Origin: Tyto alba
Lineage: Eukaryota; Chordata; Aves; Strigiformes; Tytonidae
Assembly (NCBI RefSeq): GCF_018691265.1
Contig: NW_024881272.1
Location: 23,425,323-23,489,322 of the forward strand
Length of the DNA: 64,000 nt
Direction of reading: 5' to 3'
Part shown: positions 50,581-64,000 of the stretch, one piece after another
Layout: the number at the start of each line of letters is the position of its first letter
How positions within the stretch are numbered: the stretch's first letter is position 1
Made by a program: the position numbers and the translations under genes
The notes under the pieces: generated by a model
The model's database searches: none
What the model was told of the DNA's origin: nothing
What the model saw: the letters and a program-made list of their open reading frames with translations, nothing else

Positions 50581-53500
50581 GCTAAATAAAGAATATTTGA
50601 AATAAATCATGTGTATCATAGTTTCACAGTCCCCAAAGCAATGATCCTGTACTGTACAAGCTCTCTACCTGGATTTAGTCTCTTTTGCTGGCAGCAGGAG
50701 CCAGTGATACCTGCCAGTCAGAACAGTGAGCTCGGTTTTTTACCTCAAAACAAAAATAAAATATAACCTCTTTATTCCCTCCTGTTTCACTTGGTCTACA
50801 TGAAAGCTTCATTGGCTACTTCTTCCTTCAGACTTGTCAGCTTTCTCCCTAAATGAATCAACCTACTTTACCTTATTAGGTAGTAGGTTTCTTCAGTCTT
50901 AATTTCTACGCTTGTCACTTTTATTAAGCCCCTTGGTTGCATGTTGCTCAATGTGAGTGGAGTCCTGCTTTTCCAAATACTTCTGTTGAATTAGTGAACT
51001 ATTTCTGTGCTCCTTCCTGAACTGACTTAGCTTTTCTTTCCTGAAATCCAGTACTGCTGCTCTGCTGAATTTGGAGATTATAAAAATCAGAAAGCTGTGA
51101 TCTCTCATACAGGCTTGCTCTGGATTAATTCCTGTTTGAACTTGAAAAGATATTTTAGAAAAGCATTCCATCTTAACTTGCCAGTTGTCAGCAATGTGCA
51201 GTCCTCCACAGTTTATGGTATATTGTTTCAGTTGTTAATTAACCTCTCTGTTAAAAGTTCTGCCTTTCAGCTTTTCCCTTTTATCTATTAAGATTCTTTA
51301 GACTCTAATTAAATTTCTGTTTCTGTGATGGCATTTAGTTACTTAGATCTGGTTACCTTTCAGTCTTCTCTGACAAGGTAAACAGATTGAGACCCTGGAA
51401 CCTCTCTCTGAAATGATGTGTTTGTCCATCCTTAAACCATTCCTACAGCTCTGGACATAATTGGTGTCACAAGTGTCTTTCTAGGGGAAGTACCAACTGT
51501 GGAGGTAGTGCAGTCTGCCCTCTCTTTGCCAGTGTCTCTGTGCTGCCCAGGGCTGTCACCTGTGGTTTGCTTTCTTACAGACCTGGTTACAGCATTATGC
51601 TGTAAGGACATAGCTCCCTTACACAGACAGGCTGTTCAGACACAAAGTCTGTAGAAAGAGGTAACATTTTTATTAGACTAGATAACACAGATGGAAAAAA
51701 TGAATGAGAAACCTTTCATCAAATAAGATCCTCCTCCACCCCCACAAACTTAGATTTCCTTGCATCTTTTGAGCTGCCTGGTGATCAGGACTGTTGCCAA
51801 ATACTTTGACCTTCATTTTCAGTCTTTATCCTATCCTTTCTCTGTAGGATTCTTCTGGCCTCACCTTTAGCCTGACAACAAGGCTCATCATGTCAGGCTT
51901 TCACTTTATTTAAGGGATCACAGTGTTTCTTCTGCAGGATAGCAGTTCTCCCTGCCTTGAAAATTTTATAGTTGACATTTACCCCAAGCACCACAGAAGT
52001 AGACTCAAGGTCTCCTTTTAAAATGGGAACTGAACATGCATAGCACAACCACACAAAAAGACCCTTATCTCTTAGTTGGTTTTTCATTACCTCCCGTGGC
52101 TCTAATCTGATTGCTTTGCATATATTAATGAAGAAGGAAGTAAAATATTTGTAATAAGTGCATGACATTTTGGGATTTATTTATTTATTTATTTTTCCAA
52201 AAAGGCATGCTCCAGTATTTATTCCTTTAGGCAATCTTGAGATACTGGTGGTAACTCCTTAGTTGTTCTTGGGGCCATAATCATGATTCAATGAGATGAT
52301 GTAATGAATTCCATTCCCCACTGGCTATTCTTTTTCCAGGAATACCAGTATTTGGGCTGTGACTTTGGTTTGTGGCGTTGTTCAGCACTTTGTAAATGTA
52401 CAGAAGAGAAGCCAGCTTGCCCAGGTGTGTTTCAGACCCCTTCATCACAGAAAGTGCTTTTGGAATGGAGGACTGAAAGGAAGGGCTTCAGACCAAACAC
52501 CCCTCCACCACACCCTAGAGACTCACCTCTGACTGATACTGAAACATATACTTGAAAAATCTTGATCTTGCTTGCTTATTTACAGAAAATGCAAGAAAAA
52601 AGCATATGGTGTTCCATCATACACAGTGAGAGAAGGATCCAGGCCTTCCGTTTCTGGTCTTCAGGAACACCAATATCTGTTTTTCAAATGGTTGAAGGGA
52701 AAGTCTAGATAATATAAGAAAGCAGATTCAGTTTAGGGAAGAACAGATGCTTGCACTGAAAATGTGACTGGTTTTCACGTTATCCAGGGCTGTCAGTGGG
52801 TGTTGAATATTTATATACTGTAGGGAAAAGGTGATGAACTACATACTAGCTTTTTCTGCAGGAGTGAAAAAGCCAAGAATTCTCAGATGAAGCTTTCTGT
52901 TAGTTGTTTTCAGTGCATGAATAGCAGGGATCATGTGAAAGAGTTTGTGGGTGATGAGAGAAAACTCCCCTGGGTTATCTAGTGAGAGGTGGGGGCAATT
53001 CTTACTTCTCAGCATGTGCTTGGCTTGACAGTGAAAATAAATAAGAGGGACCTAGGAATGAGAGTTGTTCTATTTCTGAAGGGAAGGCTCTGGAAGTGTT
53101 TTATATTTTCTTTACAGTCTATAGAAGCTGACAGCCTCTGATTTTAACCTCTAAACAGCTGTAAATGCCGCAATGTATTCAAAAGGCACAGTGATCATTG
53201 GGTCACTGATTGCCTATGGAAATGTGCCTGTGTCAGCCACCTTCTTGCTATCCTGGAAAATCAAAATACAGCTTGAAATATTGTTGAGTCCTCTGTCCCT
53301 TCTCTCTCCCAATGGTGATAAGTGTAGAGATATTGAAGTGAAAACATCCATGACTTCCTTCTATAATAGGTGAGAGCCTGAGCAGATGGAATATTTTTAC
53401 CAGGGGCCAGGTCAGGACATTCTTTTCACAGTAGGTGTGTACTAGAACAGGTCTCTGTTGACATGATTTTATTGTCCCTTGGAGGCAGTTTCTCTGTGAT

Positions 53501-56500
53501 GAGTTGGGCTGTTGTAAGCTTTCCCTCCTTGGGAGGAAGGACGTGATAATGTGCGTGCAGGCATGTAGTCTCTCTAGAAGCTGCCTCACTGCCATGGTGG
53601 TGCTGCTCACCTATCCCCTTCTTTTGATTGTTACCTTGTTTTCTTGAAGACTTATCCATAGATGTTTTGGAGTCTCACAAGAAAGAGAGTGTGGTACCTC
53701 AAGGTGCAGGAAGATGAAGTAATATGTCTAAGCTCTTCCAGTGGTGCAGAAAACAAACTGCTTGTGAGAAGAAGCCGGTAATAGCAAGTGATGTTTCTTC
53801 TGGAAATGAAGCATTAGACTACATGATGTACTTGCATCTCTGTCAGTCCTGTCCCTGGCTATTTTGGAGATGGGGAGTCTGACAGCAGTGCCAGAGTGGG
53901 GCAAGGTAAAGCTGTGGAGGGCAATGCAGGGCTTGTCACACTGGTTAGGTGTGGTTATGTGGTTGGACACACGCAGCTTGAGCTGCCTGTGCATGACCGA
54001 GGGAATGAGGTGGTCTGTGCCACGAGAGACCTGGTGTGGCTCAGGAGTGTGCAGCTGAGGGGTTTCTCTGCAGGAACACTGGAGATGGATGTGGTCTGGG
54101 GGGCTGTGGATCCAGGTAGTATATGTACTGTCAGCCTGAAGGCTAACGTGAGCGCATGTGTGTATTTTAGAAATATCCTAGGACACTTAATGAGGGCAAA
54201 AGTAAAGTTGATGCCTGTGTTCATTAACTTTGTTCATTTGCAAGCTTGAGTTGCTCTGAACTAGGTATTCTGGAAAGGACCACATTGTCACCAGCCAGTC
54301 TACATTAACTGTATATTAATACAGCTTTATCACTGATCAGCCTGTTTTAAGCAAAAGGCTGTTTCTAGGAATTATCATCAGTTCCTTGGCTCAGTGAGCT
54401 CTCAAGGCCTTGCCCAGCATTGCTCTGTGGGTTAGGGAGGGCTTGGGAGGAAACCGATTTGATCGCTGAGTAGAAGGGAAGGCTGCTGCGTGTTTCACTC
54501 TCATATTCTCCGCTACAGTGAAAGAGGGATTATGGCTGTGCTTTCAGCCATCTGAAAGTTGTTGACAGGGACAGCAAGGAATCTCAGATGCTATCTGTAT
54601 TCCTGAATCTCAGTTGTTTCATTCAGTTCCAGCTACAATAAGTTTCAAGGAGGAGAGGAAAAAAAAATGACGTGTCTATTCCCTCTATTCCATTTCAATG
54701 CGTTTTGGGCAGCTCACTGCCCTTCTCGGTCCATTGAGCCATTAGCATTTTCAGTGCTCATCTTTTGGAGGGCGGGGGGAGGAAGAGTTGCCCAGAAGCC
54801 CCAGTGCTGTGTGCCTTTCATGGGCGCAGCCTCAGGGAGGCTCATACGCAGATGTGTTTCATACTTCCCATAGCAGGAATGGTAGTTGGGTTTGCTCCCC
54901 TCCATTTCTGTGGGAGGCAGGAAGAGGGACTCCACCCATGCTATGGGGCAGGGAGGTCTGTCTTTCCCTGAAGATTAGGATTCTGAAGGACCCAGCACCC
55001 CAAGGGAGATGAGCCGTACTCACATCCCCAGGTCTCTGGAGCAGGAGGTGGTAGGGCCATGAGGGATCCTCGTTCAGGTGGGAGTGATGCACACACAAAT
55101 GTGGAAGATGGGCAAACGGGACCATACTGAACTCTGCTGGTTTGTTTATTCTCAAATTCTACCTTGACCAGCATTCAGATAGATGGAGGTGGGAGTGTTT
55201 ATCATGGACTTGCATGTCGCTCCACTCAGGTGGGAAGAGGCCAAGTAGAAGACCACCTTTGGCATGTGCCTATGTAGTACAATCCCTTTGGCACCAGGGA
55301 TGCATGGCCAACTGCTGCCCAGCAGAGCAAAGTCACACTCCTGTGCTGCCCCAAGCTGGTTAGCAGTGCTGCACCCAGAGCCAGCCTGATTTCCCTGCTC
55401 ACGGTTCTGAATAATACTTGATGAATGAAGGGGTATTGGCTGCTTCATAAGTGTTTGCCTGAAGAAGTGTTAGGTTCATGAAATAGGTGGGATAAACTCA
55501 GAGTAACGGGTGCTGTTTGAGGCGTAATAAGAGCTGCAATCGCATTCCCTCGTCTTTGACAATCTCCTAGTATTTTTATGAAACCTTAACAAAAGCCGCT
55601 TTAGGAGCTTCCGCCTTGGGAATCTTTTGCCTGAAGGGCACCAGATTTGGACTGTAAATCTTAATCTTCATTTCATGAGGCACCTGCTCGTTTTTAGACT
55701 GTGACTATTTTAGAACACTCGGAGCTTACTTTAAGCCAAGATCCTTCCAAGAAAGATTTTTAACTCTGGCAGAAGCTGTACACAGTTGTAATATTTTTCC
55801 TTTGGGAAAGTTGGCACTGATCATTTATGTTCTGAGAAAGGACTGGTTTTCATTTTACAAAAGAAAGGGAATTAAACCCCAGGTTAGGAAGAGTGAGAAT
55901 AAAGAATTCCCCTGCTTTTATTTGTACAGGCCACGTACTTCCTTACACAACCCCAGTGGCATGGAAACCCCATGGTGACCCTGTCATTGTGTAGCACAGA
56001 ATGGAGATTAATCTGGAGAGCAGTAGGTAATGAAATGAGTAGTTTTAGCTTTTTTCATTGTGTTAGCAGTGAGGATATTAAGGGCTCTAAGTGAGAGAAA
56101 TACACTTACTACTGTTTTGGGGAGTGTTTATCTGAAGAGTGAGTTTAAAACATCATTATACAGAAGTCTACAACCTCTTCTATTTGTGTTTATATTTTTG
56201 GTCAAAGACCAAGAGGTAGGAAATACTATTTATCAGAGAGAACTGCAGGTGTTTAAGGCTGTGGTATTAACTCCATCAATTAAGATGGCAAAGGACAGAA
56301 GAGGGGTTTTCCAGTACATTTTACTATTCTGCTTCCTTTTGCATGCTTTTGTGTTCCTTAATCTCTTTGTACCTGGGTTTCCTACCTGTAAATGGGAGTG
56401 AAGATTCCTGCTAAATGTTCTGGTTTCCTGATGAGACAATAAGAACAGACAAGTTAGAGCTGGTTATTACTGGCTAGCAGCAAGTTGGAGGCCATAATTT

Positions 56501-58924
56501 GCAAAGAAAAAAATGCTTGACTATTGTATTAGCTATGTTGTTAAATTGGCCTCATAGGGCTTCCTAAGAATTAAAAAAGAGATCTCTGATACTGACATAG
56601 GACAAACACACTAATGCCTTTGGAGCAGACACTGCACCGAAGTTTTTGGTGCTGTTTTAAGGCAAGGTTGGTGGCTACATAGCAAAGTAGCCCTGCTTTA
56701 CCCAGGGAGCAGCTGCCTGTGGAAACAGCACTCACTAGAGATCTTGGAGACTGAGCAGGCTGTGCTTGGACTCCTGGCACAGTGAGGTGCCTTCTGGACA
56801 AGATCCCAAACTGTCAGTCTCTCTGATGTACATGCCAGAAAAATCTGTGTAAAGGTGTTTAACATCTTAATAACTTATTTTATTAAACCCTATCCTTTTG
56901 AGATCTAAATATTGTAAGAGAGAGGATTGTGTTATTCTTATGCTGGCATCTTCTGGGATGACTTTCACATCATATGGAAGTGATGCTTTGAAGCTGGTCC
57001 CTTCACTACTTGTTGTCTCTTACAATCTTTCTGTTCTCCCTCAAGCATCTCACACCAATGTCCTTTCTCTGCTCCACTTCCTTTGTAACTGCATGGTTCT
57101 GCATCCTGCAGAATCTCAGAACTACCTAGATATATACAGGGGGAAATGATTTCCAGAAATCAAAATTGCTTAAGGTGTCTTTCACAAGCAGAAGCTGCAG
57201 GAGGATAGGAGGAACAAAGCTGAGACTCTTCTCAGCCTTGTGTGTGTTTGTTTTCCTCTGTCCCTGGCCCAAGAAAGTGTCTTTCTATTTGGTTATAGAC
57301 ACAGCAACACTTCTGTTGCTGAGCTTTGATAATCAGACAAAGCAGGGACTTGGCACAGCTATCTCTCCTCGTTTTGGTCACTCATTTGGCCTTTCTTTCA
57401 GGGCCCATCGTGCTCTGTGGGTGAGGTGGAGATGCTGCTGCTTGCTCGGAATATTGTGCCTCTTACAGTCCTCTCGATCCTGTCCAAGCCTGGCACTACT
57501 GTGAGTTGTGATGCACAGTAACATCACTCCCATTTTGCAGGCTCTTTTGGCAAGACCAGCACCTGCTTTTCCTTAAAACAAGGCTGGGAGCAGCGAATGC
57601 CAGACCTACAGGAAATTGCTCCTGGACTGGAAACAAAAGCAGAACAGAAGCCTGCCACAACCAGACAGAAAAGTTATTTGAATTAAAGGCACCTGCTATC
57701 CCCAGCTGAGCACTAGATACTAGCACACCGTGTCATTTGCTGGGCAGACTGGTACCCACTTCCATTTTCAGGGGATTTGTGCTTCTGCAGCTTTCTCCTT
57801 GCTGTCTTGAAGAGCCAGTTTGTAAGTTTAGAGCCCCGGGGTGAGTGGGTAGGAGATATTCTGGGGAGAGGGAAGAAATGGGAGTGTCACATGTGGGAAA
57901 CAGGAATCCCACCTTTTCCAGGCCTCCCTACATTTTTGTATCATTGGGTAGATGGGGCCAGGTGTGCTTTCTGCGCTCCACACCCCTTCAGGGATTTTAT
58001 TCTGAGTCTGTTGCATTCTTTATGTTAGTGGCCTGCGGGAAAAACATGACAACCATGGTAAGAAGGAACTGGAGGAAGGAACTGGGATTTACATGACCTT
58101 AAAAATAATAATGCCTTCTCTTCTTTTTCATGTTGCCCTGCTTATCGAGGATGTTGGCTCACTCCTTCACAGGGCCTCTGAACAAAATAAATTGTGCCTG
58201 TGGCTCTGCATATCTCATCTTGAACAGTTATGCCTGTCTGCGTGTTTGCATAGGTGCCCATCACTTTTCCTGTCTGCCTCTAACATGTGGACAAGAGATT
58301 GAAATGCAAAATGTGTGAGCTGTGTCCAGGCCTCCCACTGGCATGCAGGGAGAGCAGTGTGCGTGGTGGATGCGTGTGTGCACACTTGCCCCAAAGGTAG
58401 AAGACTCGAATTCATGTTCATGGGTTTGAACTTTATCTTTGAAAGATGTCTTTGGTGGAGTATGATGTGGCTGAACAAAAATGAACTCTTATAAATTGGA
58501 GTGCTTATAAAAATTACACATTTATGGAGAAATGCTTCTGTGGCCTTAATTTTATATAGCCCCCTCTGCAGTTAAACACAGTTAAACATGTTTTTGAAGC
58601 ATCATAAAAGCATCATGTTCACAGTGTTCATGCTTCACATAAAACCACTAGTGTTTAACCTCCTCTTCAATTGCAGAGAGACTGGACAATGAAAACCCGA
58701 TGCAAACTCAGCTGGGAGAGCCAACATAAGGCTTTACAGCAAAAGGTTAACCAGGCTGTTGGTGCCTCCGTGTGATGAGGGTTCTCTGCTTTAACAGGAC
58801 ATGACAGTCTGTGGATGGCAGCTTAGTTTACCTGCATACTTTAAGAGGACTTCTGCTGCCAAACAGATGCTTTCCTGGGAGGAAAGTGTCAGGTCTGCAG
58901 TCCTCATTACTGGTTTGTTATCAT

Positions 58925-59165
58925 AGGACCAGGGCTGGGGGAAACAGGTCAGAAGAGACCTTTAGAGGTCACCTAGCCCAACCCCCTGTTCAAGCCAGGG
59001 CCAGCTTCAATTAGTCTGTGATAAGAACTGGCACAAACTAGGTGGTGCATGCAGCCTCCCAGAGCACAGACGCCTGCCAGGAAGGGGTGATACAAGTTCC
59101 CCTCTGGACGCTTAATGAATCTTCTGCCTTTTTGCAATTAAGTGCTGGTGCCCGTTCTATCCATG
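58925..59165 (-). mobile_element. CR1 LINE fragment
   Basis: GTCAGAAGAGACCTTTAGAGGTCACCTAGCCCAACCCCCTGTTCAAG (58948-58994) is the reverse complement of the CR1 3' end. It continues with CCAGGGCCAGCTTCAATTAG and weaker similarity up to CCCGTTCTATCC near 59162. The terminal octamer is reduced to ATCATAGGACC. Confidence 0.85.
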
Positions 59166-60198
59166 CAGACTCTAAAGAGATCCCAAGAGGTGACTAGGTT
59201 AAGGAGACATACTAACAAAAGAAAACCTGAGAGTATAAGAATGGATTTTCTTTTTTCCCCAAAATTTTTTAGAAAAAGAATGCAGTAAGTTAGGATTTAG
59301 ACATTCTTCATACGCATGAGGTATAAGACAGCTCCTTGCATTTCCAGGGCTGCAGGTGAAGAGTCCTTGTGCAGGTGCTGAGTAGCTGGATCATTTTAGT
59401 TTTCCCTCCTGAGGAAGACGTGCCTACCAACCACAAGGACAGACTTTCTGGCAAAGCTTCAAGGCCTGAGCTGGCTGGCCTGGCACTACTCAGGGAAAGC
59501 AAACTGCAGGGTGCTTGTGTAAGAGTATAAGAAAAGGATAAGCCCCACTCATCCTCTGTTTCAAATCACTTTTTGAATTCAGTAGGTGAAAATCTTACAG
59601 AAACTCTGACCCTTGCCATGTTTGTATTTGGTGCTAATTAGAAATTTTTCCCTAATACTCATTGTGGGTATATCCCCAGATGCAATATCTGAAGCCTGAT
59701 CTTTAACTACTAAACGTTGTTCCTTGATATCTTTTTCTCATGCCTCCTACTCTGAGGAAGTTGCAGGTAGGCGTATTCTGATTTCAGAGAGATGGAGCCA
59801 GTCCACCCTGCAGTTTAATTGGAAAAGGTGGTACTGGTTCCTGGGCTATCTTCACCAGCTATTAAGAGCAGCTTGCACTTCAAGAGGTTTCAGGTGGCAG
59901 GCAAGAGTTGATGGTTCCCTTTTGAATTACTTGTGTGTTCAGGTATAAACAAATCATACCTAATTTCTTAAACTTTTCTGCTAATTGGTGATGCTGTAAG
60001 AACTAGCTTGTGAAGATAAGTCAGGACTGATTACCTTGGTGCATACAGGACTGTAGATGAAGCATTCCCATTTATTTGGATATTTTGACTTTACATGTGT
60101 TTGTTCCCCAAGACTGCTGGAGTACAGATTTCAGCTTTGGAGTGATGGGCAAATGCATTTTTCTTAAACTTCAGATTTATGCAGAGGTAGTGTGGTAG

Positions 60199-60226
60199 TT
60201 TTTTTTGTTGTTGTTGTTGTTTGGTT
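60199..60226. repeat. T8 plus (GTT)n short tract
   Basis: GTTTTTTTTGTTGTTGTTGT followed by TGTTTGG. Confidence 0.88.
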
Positions 60227-60546
60227 TATTCAGAATTAACAAAGCAGAGCATAGGAGAGATGATGCTGTCCACCTACAATCCCTTGTCTGTGCACACCTC
60301 TCTTCTTTATGGGCAGTCTGAGCTATAGGAAATGGGACTGCAAAATTCAATAAATGTGCATTGCTTTGGGAATATGCACGAATATGATGCAAAGGAAGGA
60401 AAGGAGAATTCAAAGACAAATATTCAGTATGATGATAAATCAAAAGACCGCATGTTGTAATTAGGAGTAGCACTTACAGATTTTTCTTGGGGTGTTAATT
60501 TCTTCATATCTGAAATAATTAAGTCAAATGATTTTTCTTTTCTCCT

Positions 60547-60547
<1 letters not shown>

Positions 60548-60582
<35 letters not shown>
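60548..60582. repeat. Poly-C run of 35
   Basis: There are 35 consecutive C between CTCCTT and TTCCCTAGG. The minus (template) strand carries a G35 tract. The true length in the genome may vary or be misassembled. Confidence 0.97.
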
Positions 60583-63500
60583 TTCCCTAGGGAGAATAGA
60601 AGGGTCTGGCTAGTTTGGTCCCACCTATCCTTTATTATTCTACAATCTATTTATAGACTCTGCAGAGGGCAAGGAAGGAGGAAGGCCTTGGAGAAAACAC
60701 TGGGGCTTAGCCTTGTTTGTTCTACATTGGAAACCATGGCTTTAACCCCTTCCTTGTTCAGCTGCACCAGGAATATCTGAAATCTTTTAGCTTTGGCAAA
60801 TAAATGAGCGCAACTCTTGCTGTCTGTTCCATAAATAAAATATGCATGTTGTTAACTCTGCATTATTACAGAGTTGCTGCCCTTCAATATTTATGAAACT
60901 GTCATCTGTTGTTGTATGTTGGCCTCATCTGCATGCCGTGACAGTGTGTGAACATAGCACACACGCGAAGCTCCTATCATCTCCGGAGGTGCTCGGTGGG
61001 CTCAGCAGTGGCAGTGGGTGAAAGGAAGAGCAAGCACAGGCTGATACTTCCAGATTCATTGTGCTGAAGAGATAAATGAAATTGCCAGAGGGTTACTAAT
61101 ACCCTTTAAAAGAAGAAATACTCTCTCTCCCAAAAGGAGGTGGAAAAAATTAGAGCAATTACATTTGTATCGTGAACCTCTGTACCAAAGGGAGCTGGGA
61201 AGGGGAGTGGGGAATGCAGTGGAAGGAACAGGACACAGAGTTCCCATTCTGTGCTCCAGACTAAATAGCTGGGCTTAAAACTGGGGCAGGAGAAAATGTT
61301 TATCAGTATTTTTCTTAAATATGCTTGCTCACAAATGTAGGGACAAGCAGGGGGCTGTTTTCCAGTATCACTATGATGTAGAGTATGTTAAAGTTACATA
61401 TTCTGACATGATATGGTGTTGCTCCTGTGCAGCTTTATTTGCGTACACAAAGGGAGCAGGCTCTCTCTAGCATCCCATGTTGGTAGAGCAGCACCCCTTA
61501 AAGTGGGAATGAAAGTAAAGGTGGTTTGTTTTTTTTTTTTCTCCGGTTAATGTCAATTGATTTTTCCTTATGAAACTGAGTTCTCTCTGCTGCAGCGTCT
61601 ACCACTGTGTAACTGGCAATGCCCTGCTTGCAAATGTCTGTGAAGTCAGTCTATTTTCCATCTGTAAGTAATGTTTTAGTGTTTAATGCAATTTATCTTC
61701 ACTCAAATTGCAGAAGATGTCAACACTAAAACATTTGCTACAGACATCATAAACTCGAGACATTGGCAGGCACCGCTGAACAGAGCAGAAACAGTGGCAG
61801 TGAATACATATTTTTAAACCATCTGGTATGCAAGTGCTATTGGATCAAAAATTGACATGGTGTAAAAAACTTGCCACTGTTTGTCAGATGACCTTTGGGC
61901 AGTCAACAGAGAAGTCAGTACTGCATGTAAATGCACTTGAAATAGTACGTCTTGTCTCGGTTCATACTTCTGGGCCTTGTTCCCTCGCTTGCCAGATTTC
62001 AGAAACTAATAGGCTTATTTAGTAACATTTAGAAGAAGCTCAGATAAACCAGAACCTTGAGGGCTCTGCGTACCACTCAGCTCTCTGAATACGTGCTTCC
62101 TTTCCTCTGGGGCCTGCAGGGAAGCCGAGCTGCAGGGGCGGTGGGTGGGGAAGATCCCTTTTCTTTTTTCTCCCCTTGTGTGTTCTATGTTTTGCTTTCT
62201 ACCCACTTTTCCCTTTGTCAGGAGCTCCTTGCATGGGTAGTATATACACATGCATGTGCTCACACAAACACAGGCACCACTGTTTATTTTATCTTTGTGT
62301 TATATGTCTGTAGTGGGAAGAGGACTCACGGGGCTCTTCATGTTTTGATGGAGGAAGGCCCTTGAAAGCAAGAAGCTTGGTTATTGCCAGTCTTTGGCTA
62401 AGGGTGGTGTATACTTCAACGGGGACAGCCCTGCAGATGGCTGTTCCTGAAATAAATGTTACAAAGTCTCTAGAATTTTCCTCTTTCATTCCCAGATGAT
62501 TTCTAGCTCATTTCTGACCATGCGTCAGATGAGTGTGCATTTACTGCTGCCTATAAGCAGCAGCCAGTATGAGAAATGGTAAAGTTTCTCAGCTAGCCCC
62601 TAAAGCATGATTGAAAGTAAGAGGCCATATGAGCTGAAGGGCTGAAAGGCTGAGTGTGTGCAGTCTCCCTCAGTTACAGGTGGCTCAGAATGACCCCAGA
62701 GAATAGTGGCAGACAGCTCCTGGTATTAAAAAGCCAGCTACTATGAAAGCCCCATGCCAGACCTGGCCACCCTCTACACAGAGCAACCATGATTCTGCCT
62801 TTTATGGTTAAATTAGGCTTTAAAATACACTGTCTAGCAAAGATTACTTGAAACTCCACATACGGTAAAAACAATAAAAGGAAAATGAAGGTACTCTCTC
62901 TCTGCAGTAGTGACAGGTTGTCCTACAGCATCTTCCTGTCTCAAAATGCATATAAAATATAATGTCCACAACAGGCTTTTGCGACAAACACTCTATTATT
63001 GCACAGGTATGCGAAGAAATCTTCAGCACCCCTACATTTCATTTTGCTTCAGCTTTACCCTTCTTTTTTTTTTTTCCTCTGGAGAATGAGGTAATTTCCA
63101 GATTTTAATACTGTCTCTTTGTGAACAGAGTAAACGAGGTTGCTCTAGATCTCTTTGTCTTGGAGGCTGAATAATACACAGGTGATAGCAATATGAGTCA
63201 TTTGCTCCCTTAAAAGCAGCTGATACTATGTTTTCATTAGGCAAAAAATTAAGAGGCTCAGTATGGATTAAGCACCTGAGTTTTACAGTCTCTGTCCGGT
63301 AGGCTTATTTGTACTGGAAAGTCAGCCACATCTCCTGGAAGGTGAAGTTGCTCTGAATGAATTTACTGTCATCATTTGGAAAGCTCTTCTGTAGGCAGAT
63401 ATTCCTTGATGAAAAGGAGCATTACTCAACTGCAGACTGTGTCCTCTAGGAGGAGAATGGGGTGCTCAGGAGCCCTTGAGATTATGAATGAGACACCTTT

Positions 63501-64000
63501 GAATGAAACTTCTTCCAGAGCCCTTTGAGAGGACAGTGAGATGTGCAAATAGTCTGAGGAGTGGACTACTGTCCTGCATACACGCCCTAGCAATTTCTGG
63601 ATTTGCCTAAGTCTATTGACAGAAAGGCATGCAAACTACATGTTCTGCCTCCTGGGGCTACTGAATAAAATGGGGAGGTGACATAGGGCATGCTGAGGCA
63701 TTCTTAGATACTGTTTTCCTTATTCCAGTAAGAAAGATATTGATATCATAGAGATCTCTAGTTCAGGCTTTAAATAAGATAGAGCCAAAGTACAAACCTA
63801 TTTTTAGGTGACTTTAAAATATCCTGACATGTTTACCAACCTGGCTTCAAACCACCTAAAACGTGTAAACAGTTAATACAATATATTGCCGAGGTAGAGA
63901 ATTTCTGCTTTCTTACAGTGTAGGTTAGTAAGTGCTTTTCTTCACCACACAAGCACTAAAAAGGAAGGAAGATACAGATGTAAGCAACAGTGACACCTGA

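Larger units (their letters stand above)
50581..64000 (+). other. PTPRF: Downstream PTPRF intron, last part in window
   Basis: This is non-coding sequence after the large CR1 insertion, running off the window. It holds one more minus-strand CR1 (58925-59165), a 35-base C run, a T/G-rich tract and scattered unique sequence. No Ig2 exon or other coding exon is recognisable. Assignment to the same intron is an inference from the absence of the next exon. Confidence 0.65.

Overview
The window is vertebrate, almost certainly avian, nuclear DNA. It is a stretch of one large protein-coding gene on the + strand, mostly intron. The evidence for a bird is several CR1 LINE copies (one about 1.7 kb long, ending in the diagnostic ATTCTATGAT tail), a decayed avian-type ERV LTR, and a LAR-family exon pair with vertebrate residues. 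The CR1 tail and LTR type suggest a neoavian rather than a chicken-like bird, but this is a weak inference from remembered repeat families.

Only two coding exons can be supported: 22935-23080 and 25793-25934. Together they encode the first immunoglobulin domain of the receptor tyrosine phosphatase LAR (PTPRF). Both have consensus splice sites and compatible phases, and the residues match PTPRF better than its paralogues PTPRD or PTPRS. No signal-peptide exon was recognised in the 22.9 kb upstream, and no Ig2 exon in the 38 kb downstream. The window is therefore read as the end of a long intron, the Ig1 exon pair around a 2.7 kb intron, and the start of another very long intron.

Intron layout. 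1-22934: an ancient minus-strand CR1 (910-1310), two CR1 3'-end fragments (4995-5185, 5665-5850), an AAAC/GTTT simple-repeat pair (8573-8744), a small CpG cluster (11962-12035), a MIR-like SINE (16340-16495), a CR1 scrap (19181-19235) and a GC-rich block holding an ERV LTR (20400-21660). 25935-64000: an ancient CR1 relic (32385-32520), a cluster of ancient CR1 relics (38985-39620), an L2/L3-like tail (46160-46250), an ATA/ATG microsatellite (46624-46730), the large CR1 (48840-50580), another CR1 (58925-59165), a 27-base G run, a 35-base C run, and several short perfect inverted repeats that could be transcription-factor sites.

I found no sign of a novel biological system. The other open frames are short, many do not start at ATG, and they are unrecognisable; I treat them as chance. 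The best leads are the exceptional intron lengths, the old pan-amniote repeats still readable in a bird intron, the inverted homeodomain-type and CCAAT-type palindromes, and the two long homopolymer runs.
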